Below the pieces are notes generated by a model that was not told the origin of the DNA, did not search any database, and was given only the letters and a program-made list of their open reading frames with translations. Below are positions 57,878 to 64,000 of a stretch of DNA of 64,000 bases, piece by piece. The position numbers and the translations under genes are program-made. Source of the stretch: Rhipicephalus microplus (taxonomy: Eukaryota; Arthropoda; Arachnida; Ixodida; Ixodidae); the NCBI RefSeq assembly GCF_043290135.1, contig NC_134705.1:40042771-40106770 (forward strand), given 5' to 3'. Numbering within the stretch: position 1 is the stretch's first letter; each line of letters begins with the position of its first letter.

Positions 57878-59276
57878 AATTACTGATGACACAGCGATTC
57901 TTGTCATGAATGAACAAGGGTCGAAGTACTTGTAGCATTTGAGAGTCGGATGTCGTAGGCACAAAATTCTCCGTCGTAGACGCTGCTTTCTGTGTCGTGG
58001 CTGAGACATAACGAGTGCTTGCAGCCTGCATGTGCGAGAACCGAAGCTGATGGTATGATGCCTTTGTTCCTTCATTGTACACGTGGTAGCTGCACGTCTC
58101 TTATGACCATCAACATCAAGCCACTAGTGTACTCGTGAGGAGGTTTCACTTGATCGCTGTTCTTGTTCGAGTAGCCGTTGTAGTTCCTGGGGTTCGTGGA
58201 GTTGCCTTTCATGAAATTGCTCATTTTGTTGCGAAAGTTGGTCAGATGGGCATCTCTCAGGAACATGAGTCTGCTTTTCTTTGCATGGTGATGTGATCAG
58301 TAGATAGTCGGTGGTCGATACTGTACTGCTGGGCTTGTCTTGCAATGAAGGCTTCGTGACAGACTGATGAGAAAGCTCCCAAGATGGTTGTGAGTCATCA
58401 TTGATTGTAAATGCTTCTGTCAGTTGACAATGCGCCAGCGTTGGTGGATTCTAAATTCCTGCAGTGCTTTGACTCACATGTGTGTTATCACTTGACGATG
58501 AGAGCACAACAGATTTGGCTTCGGGTGGTTCTGATGGCGTATGTTTTTCGTTTTGCAGCATGAATCGGCTGAGAATGTCTGTCGAACGACCCTGGTCCGG
58601 AACGTCAGGGTATGGGCTGGTATAGTGAGGACTCACCAGCTCGCCACGCGTAAATTCCGTCGCACACTCGAAACCATCTGGACCTTGTGTGTGACACGAA
58701 GCATCAAGGGATTCGGGTGGTTCAGTAAAATGTGAATTGTTGTGGTGCAGTCAACACGTTGAAAATGCCGATTTCATTGTTCTTGGGAAAGCCGGCTTTA
58801 GGTTTAGTCTTTTGCCGAAATGGTCTAGATTCCCTTCGGTATACGGAGGCTTTACCTTGTCGGTTGCGACGTGCAAGTTACCAGTCGGTGTTCGAATGCG
58901 TGACGTTTTTTCGGAAGAGTCATATGATGGTGCAATGGTGGTATAATTTCTCTGAAGTCTCGTTTGCAAAACAGGCTTACTGCGAGAAAACTTCGCGTAA
59001 CTCCCCCATTTACCAGGCTGCTACACTCTTTTCTGAAGTTTTGCGAGTTTACGGAACACCACGGGGCCATGAAACCAATTGTGCATTTTGGAATTTGTGA
59101 CTTCTCAACCTCTCTTTGTTTACTTTTTGTTGTGCGTAATCCATGCCTTCTTTCGGGGAGAGGGGGAATCGTGTGACGCTATGAAGAATGGGCGACGTGG
59201 CCTGGCGCAAACCCCATGTTTATTCCAAAAGCACTTCTTCTTCCTCGGCATCTACCAACTATCGCTTCATACGTCA
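57878..59276 (-). mobile_element. Short-LTR element, truncated copy in right arm
   Basis: The minus-strand copy of 47681-49079 has its first direct repeat at 59174-59276 and inner inverted end at 59150-59173. The second repeat and polypurine tract are missing because the arm ends at 57878. It differs from the left copy by several substitutions and a 3-bp gain (atcaacatcaag at about 58109). Confidence 0.85.
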
Positions 59277-59280
59277 CATA

Positions 59281-59573
<293 letters not shown>

Positions 59574-60845
59574 GCGCTCGAAGTCGCGAAAGCGCCAAGA
59601 AATGCTTCGCACTAAAAAAAAAAACAGGAAGTCCACTCGTGTTCATTGCAATAAAGAGATAAGTGTCACTATTGAATACCAATTCACATGCAGTTCGCAC
59701 GAAAAGAAACAAGAAAGTGAACGGCCGCACTTCACCACGGAGATCGCCCAGAGAAATACGGAGCGTCCCATCGCGACACCTGGCAACGATGAGTCAAACA
59801 CGATGCTCCGCTGGGAGTCAAACAATGGGTCGCGAACGGCTGTCGTCGGGGCGCATCGTGGCGACTCACTTTCGGGTGTACTCTGGGGCGGCCCGTGGAC
59901 TTCTCGGCGATTCCGAGCCACAGATTCCGATGCACCAGGCCTCGGCAGGAGACGCGCAATCTCGAACGTGCGTTGTAAGGTCCCTATATATATAAAGGTA
60001 GCGACAACTACACGCGCGCCCTCTGGAGGGGTCCAAGGAGCAGCGCTAGCAGACGACGCTCCGCTCGCTCGCGTGCATTTTGCGGACGGCTGAAACCTCT
60101 CTCAGTGCGCGTTTGAACCGGTTAATTATTGCCCTTTGTGGCGTAAGCTGCCCAGGAAACTTCAAGCAGTAGAGACAACGACTAACGATCTTGGGGCGCG
60201 TGAAGCTTTGCAATAAAACGTTCGTACTTTCGAAGCATCTCATTCTATTGAACGGTGCTTCACAGCGGTAGTCATACGGCGCTTTTTTACGGTCGTTTGT
60301 ACGACCTGAAATTCAGCTTACACTGAAGTAGAGACGATATTTGGGTCAACTGAAAGTGCTTGTTTTATAGTTCAAAAATATCGGGGGTTGTGAGCTTACC
60401 GAAACTTTCGGAAACATCCTTGCGCACTGATTGCTTCTAGTGGTGCGCAGCGAGTTACGTGCGCTCTTATCGCATTTTTCAGTGCTCGGCAGTATTCCCG
60501 CGGTCTTTTAACGCTAACCGAATTATTTGTATACACAATACTCTAAGAGCTTTATTTCAGATAAAGGATTTCGCTGCATCTGACAATTATCAATAACCAG
60601 ATTCAGTGGCGTAGCCAGGGGGTGGCACAGTGGGCCCATTTTCCCCTCCCCCTCTCTATTTTTTTCGATAGCATACAGAGCACAAAATGAGAGTCGGTCA
60701 CATGTGCCTGCCTGGTCCCCCCTTCAGATCGAGGAGGTCCCCCCCCCCCCCATAGAAAAAATTATTTCTGCTATGCCCCTGACCAGATTACCTTCTAAGA
60801 TCGGGGAAATACAGAATGCTTACTAGTGTCTACGAAGTGCCGCAT
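59574..60845. other. Right-arm sequence with GC-rich block, no gene assigned
   Basis: Mirror of 46311-47575. A plus-strand frame of 173 codons (59572-60093) exists here, but its N-terminal part derives from microsatellite flank and the matching left-arm frame is only about 100 codons. It is not taken as a gene. Confidence 0.4.
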
Positions 60846-60929
60846 TTAATCATCATCACGAGGAATAGAAAAGAACTTCTTTCCATCCGTCGTACGGTTG
60901 CGGCAACCGTAGGCACAGCAGCCCGGCAT
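60846..60929 (-). pseudogene. THAP-domain first exon, right arm
   Basis: Inverted copy of 46227-46310 with the same residues MPGCCAYGCRNRTTDGKKF and the same stop. No change is visible between arms over the coding part. Confidence 0.6.
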
Positions 60930-62042
60930 GCTAGCGTGTCATGCTGCAAACGTTGAATAAAAACACGTAATTCCCACGTCCGCTCAAGGGAAAGGTAAAT
61001 AAGCACTTCTACGTTGCAAAAACAATGCATCAGATTCGCAGGAAATGTTTTTTACTTACCAAAACGTCCAATTCCACGCTCGAAAACGCAAACAACCACG
61101 CGATCCGCATGCACAGCGAACGACTGCTGTACCCTTAAGGCGGGGCGCGAAGGAGAAAAGGTCACTTGTCGCCAACCTGCCAATCGCGCGGCGAGGCGGC
61201 TGGATCAAGACCATTCGCTACTTTTCGTATATAGAGGGACTTTAGTTATACCTGATCAAAAATTAAAAAAAGCAACGATTACTAGAAACGCAGTGTACAA
61301 AGTCCCTGTGCACACCCATGTGGGTGTCCTAACATGACAAAAAAGCTAAATAAAATCGGTGATGCTACCGATTTGTCTACATTTATAGGGAAGAGAAAAA
61401 GTGCGGATGAGGATCACGGGCTTCTGCGGCACTTTTTTGCTAGAGGGGAGAAGTAATAATAGTAATATTTATCTGCTTTTCATTTGGTGTCTGCATTGTC
61501 ATTAGCAGGATTTACAGCAGAGAGCATATGTGTTATAAATCCAGGGTTTGGTATTATGAGGAATGCCTTATGGGAGGGCCCCGGAAATTTCGAAGGGGGG
61601 GAATACAAATTTGGTTTGCGTTTTAGTGAGGGGCAGGGAAAGGACATGATCGCGGACAGCCTCAGGATGTCTGCTGGAAGCTTTGTAAAGAACAATGAAA
61701 GGGGGACAAGCCTGCGAGGTGAACGAAGGGTTCATTCACCCTTTTGTATTGCATAGCTACGAGAAAATCCAAAGGAACCCTTCGTGTTTCTAGCAAAAAA
61801 ACTCGTTCTATAGTCAGTGGAGAAACCCCGAGTAGGAGCAGTTTTTTTTATAAATTTTTGTAGCTTTGTGCTGCAGATGTCTGGCATTTTTTTCAACCCC
61901 ACATGGCTGCACCAAACGAGACAAAAATTCCTGAAATGTCTGCTAGGAAATGACTTTTGAGGAAAGCAAGGCTCACCGCTGCAGTGCGTCACTTTTCTGA
62001 GTGAAATCGTCGAGCCAAGGAGGAAGGACTATTCGCTCCGAG
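60930..62042. other. Right-arm sequence between THAP exon and Myb gene
   Basis: Mirror of 45111-46226, unassigned. Differences from the left arm include single-base changes and a shortened C/G run near 61595. Confidence 0.4.
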
Positions 62043-63665
62043 ATGTCGCAGCAAAGTATGCTATCGTCCCAAGAGACACCTCAACTTAGGGCGGCACCAC
62101 GCTTCACCGAAGACAAAAAGACGGTGCTTGTCTCTCTCGTGAGAAAGTTCAAGCACATAATCGAGTGCAAGAAAACTGATGTAGCGTCGCCAGCAAAAAA
62201 AAAATGAAACATGGAAAGAAATTGCCAAGTGCTACATTTCCAATCATGGAATCACCTGGTGCGACCACCTGCAGCTCAAGAAGTGCTGGAATAACCTCAA
62301 GCAAAAATGGAAAGAGGAAACTGCCAGAGAAAAAAAAAGAGAGCGCCATAAAACTGGTAAGCTGAACATGTTATGCATGACTGGCTCACTTTTGAACTGC
62401 CACATGCTTTTGAGTCGGTATAAATGTGAGTGCTGAAAGCAAATAGTCATGACCATTAGATTTTGCAGTGCATGGCGAAAAAAATAACCACTCAAAATCG
62501 CATTTTCCTCGAAGAATGGTCTTTAAGTTGGCCTATGGCATGCGTGATCACTGCAAAGTGTTTTCGAGAAACCTATTAAGATGAATTTGTAGACAACTGA
62601 CGTATTTGACTTTTTACGAAGAAGACATATAAGCACGTCAATGTTTGTTCTGCGCAATGTTTTGCTAGTTTTTCCTTGAGTTAAGCCAAGTAAACTACAT
62701 TGCACTCAACTTAGGAGAGTCTAACATCGAAACCGCTGTTTTTTGTGTGTTTGTGCGCAAGGCGTTTATCAAAACTTGCTTCATTCTGCATTGAAACTTT
62801 ATTTCTGATTAGGAGGGGGATCGGTGCCTTCCGCCATGGCTCCTATTTACGAATTGGTTGGGTCAATTGCGGATCACATTGCGACAAGGGTGGAGAACGC
62901 CTTTGATTCTGATGCCACAGGGTACCAGCCCCCCGTCGCAAGTCTCCCTGTCTTGAGGCTGCTACAGCCCATGACTGATGGCCGAGATGAAGCGGACTTC
63001 GATTGCCAAGGTATGGTGTGTTGCATTTCAAGGCGTAATGACGATCTTCTCAAAACTTTAACAATTTGTATTTCCCAGAAATGGCTCCTTTCTCCATAAA
63101 GTGGTGTGCAGGTGTTTGCATCATAGACAATACTCCGCTAATACCATTATGCCATCTTTTCTTTATTGCAGACGATCTGTGGCAAGGTGCCGCCCCTGTA
63201 GAACCACCACAGCTGCCAACAGGCACAGGTGCCGACGAAGACAGCAGACCTACTTCTGATTGCGAAGCGAATACTGCTGCCGAAGGTTGTGCAAACAGCC
63301 ACCAGGCCGCCAGAGCTGCTGGAAGTAGCAATTCAGCAGCAACTGTTGCTGCTCAGGTATGCAAGACACCTAGGGGCCGGACTGCTGTTCTGGAAAAGAC
63401 GCTGGCCGCGGAAAACACAACTCGTGCGGAACTCCTTAAAGAAGAGCACACAGTCCGTGTCCGGCTTTTGCAGGAGGATCATGATTATATGACGCTGGAA
63501 TGGGTCGAAAAAAGAAAGCATGAAAATAAAGTACGAAAGCTCGAGCTTTCAAGGCACAAAAATGATCTTGCAAAGCAGAAAATTCAGATTACAATACTAC
63601 AGATTGAAAAAAAATTAAAAAAGGAACAGCTCCGCAGGCTGCAATGTTATGTACTGCATTTGTAA
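62043..63665 (+). pseudogene. Harbinger Myb/SANT-like gene, three exons (right copy)
   Basis: Exon 1 is 62043-62356, exon 2 62813-63010 and exon 3 63172-63665, mirroring the left copy with the same splice sites. The A-run before gagagcg has nine bases (62330-62338), which puts exon 1 in phase with exon 2 (RERHKT, then GGGSVPSAMAP). However, the earlier A-run at 62195-62204 has gained one base and reads AAAA then TGA inside the Myb domain (after VASPAKKK). Exon 3 differs by a few residues and one Lys in the final coiled coil. Neither arm has a complete frame. Confidence 0.75.
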
Positions 63666-63866
63666 ATATATGATGGTATCTCTCATAAAATTATGAAACC
63701 ATGTGAGTGTACATTTTTATGCATGAATGATAAGCAGATGGGCGTGTACAGCGGCCCTCTAAAGAGGATGTATGGCCGAGTTCTCGATATATGCAATTTT
63801 TGCCTTTGTGAAACTCTTGCGTATGAGCAGGTCTCGCGCTTCATTTCCTTAACGGCTGTCGGCGAG

Positions 63867-64000
63867 TCAATCAACAAGTGGCAGGTGCACTATTCTCGTT
63901 GCCACTGTACTGATGGGGGAAGGCTGTGGAACCCTTTGAGCGGGTGGCTTGGGTTCCCTTAATAAGCAGGCCAAGTTGTGGAGTGCAGCACAAGCTGTGA
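63867..64000 (-). pseudogene. Harbinger nuclease exon 3, end only (right copy)
   Basis: Inverted counterpart of 43152-43285, ending HYLLVD-stop on the minus strand in place of HLPLVD. The rest of this nuclease, including all catalytic residues, lies outside the window. Confidence 0.8.

Overview
This window reads as eukaryotic genomic DNA from a hard (ixodid) tick, probably a metastriate such as Rhipicephalus or a relative. The best evidence is several copies of a tRNA-headed SINE that, from memory, matches the tick Ruka family. Tetranucleotide microsatellites and several transposon families are also abundant, and no long spliced host gene is visible. Organism and family names come from recognition alone; no search was run.

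Layout. 1-2.3 kb: BEL/Pao integrase end, then a 5'-truncated RTE-type LINE. 2.3-4.4 kb: TCTA microsatellite modules and a satellite with a unit of about 145 bp, interrupted by a GC-rich insert that itself carries a TIR-bearing MITE. 5.1-9.4 kb: a decayed Gypsy element. 9.6-15.4 kb: GTCT/GACG-rich repeats, three Ruka-like SINE copies and a second MITE. 15.8 kb: a near-perfect hairpin. 19.2-20.0 kb: a satellite of about 115-bp monomers in a trimeric higher-order arrangement. 22.3-27.1 kb: a decayed LINE with an esterase-type ORF1 and a long ATCC tail. 27-37 kb: mostly unrecognised sequence with two SINEs and a LINE 3' end.

The most structured part is 37.3-64 kb. A C2H2 zinc-finger gene of a transposon-like family (minus strand) appears to have been hit twice by PIF/Harbinger elements lying in the same orientation. 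The second Harbinger element carries the usual two genes, a DDE nuclease (plus) and a Myb/SANT-like protein (minus), facing each other. From inside this element out to 49.08 kb the sequence recurs inverted at 57.88-64.0 kb, where the window ends. The result is an inverted duplication with arms of about 6 kb around an 8.8-kb spacer. The arms also hold a THAP-domain exon, a microsatellite of very different length in each arm, and a short-LTR element with unusual inverted internal ends. The spacer holds a second, much better preserved copy of the esterase-type LINE and a broken THAP gene. The missing 5' end of this LINE lies, in reverse orientation, exactly at the inner edge of the right arm, which suggests a local inversion.

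No element is clearly intact. The Harbinger nucleases have lost catalytic residues or exons, and the two Myb copies carry different homopolymer frameshifts. The Gypsy element has lost protease and RT catalytic aspartates. The better LINE copy has only three visible ORF2 lesions and is the youngest-looking element. Its ORF1/ORF2 junction has the form of a -1 frameshift site.
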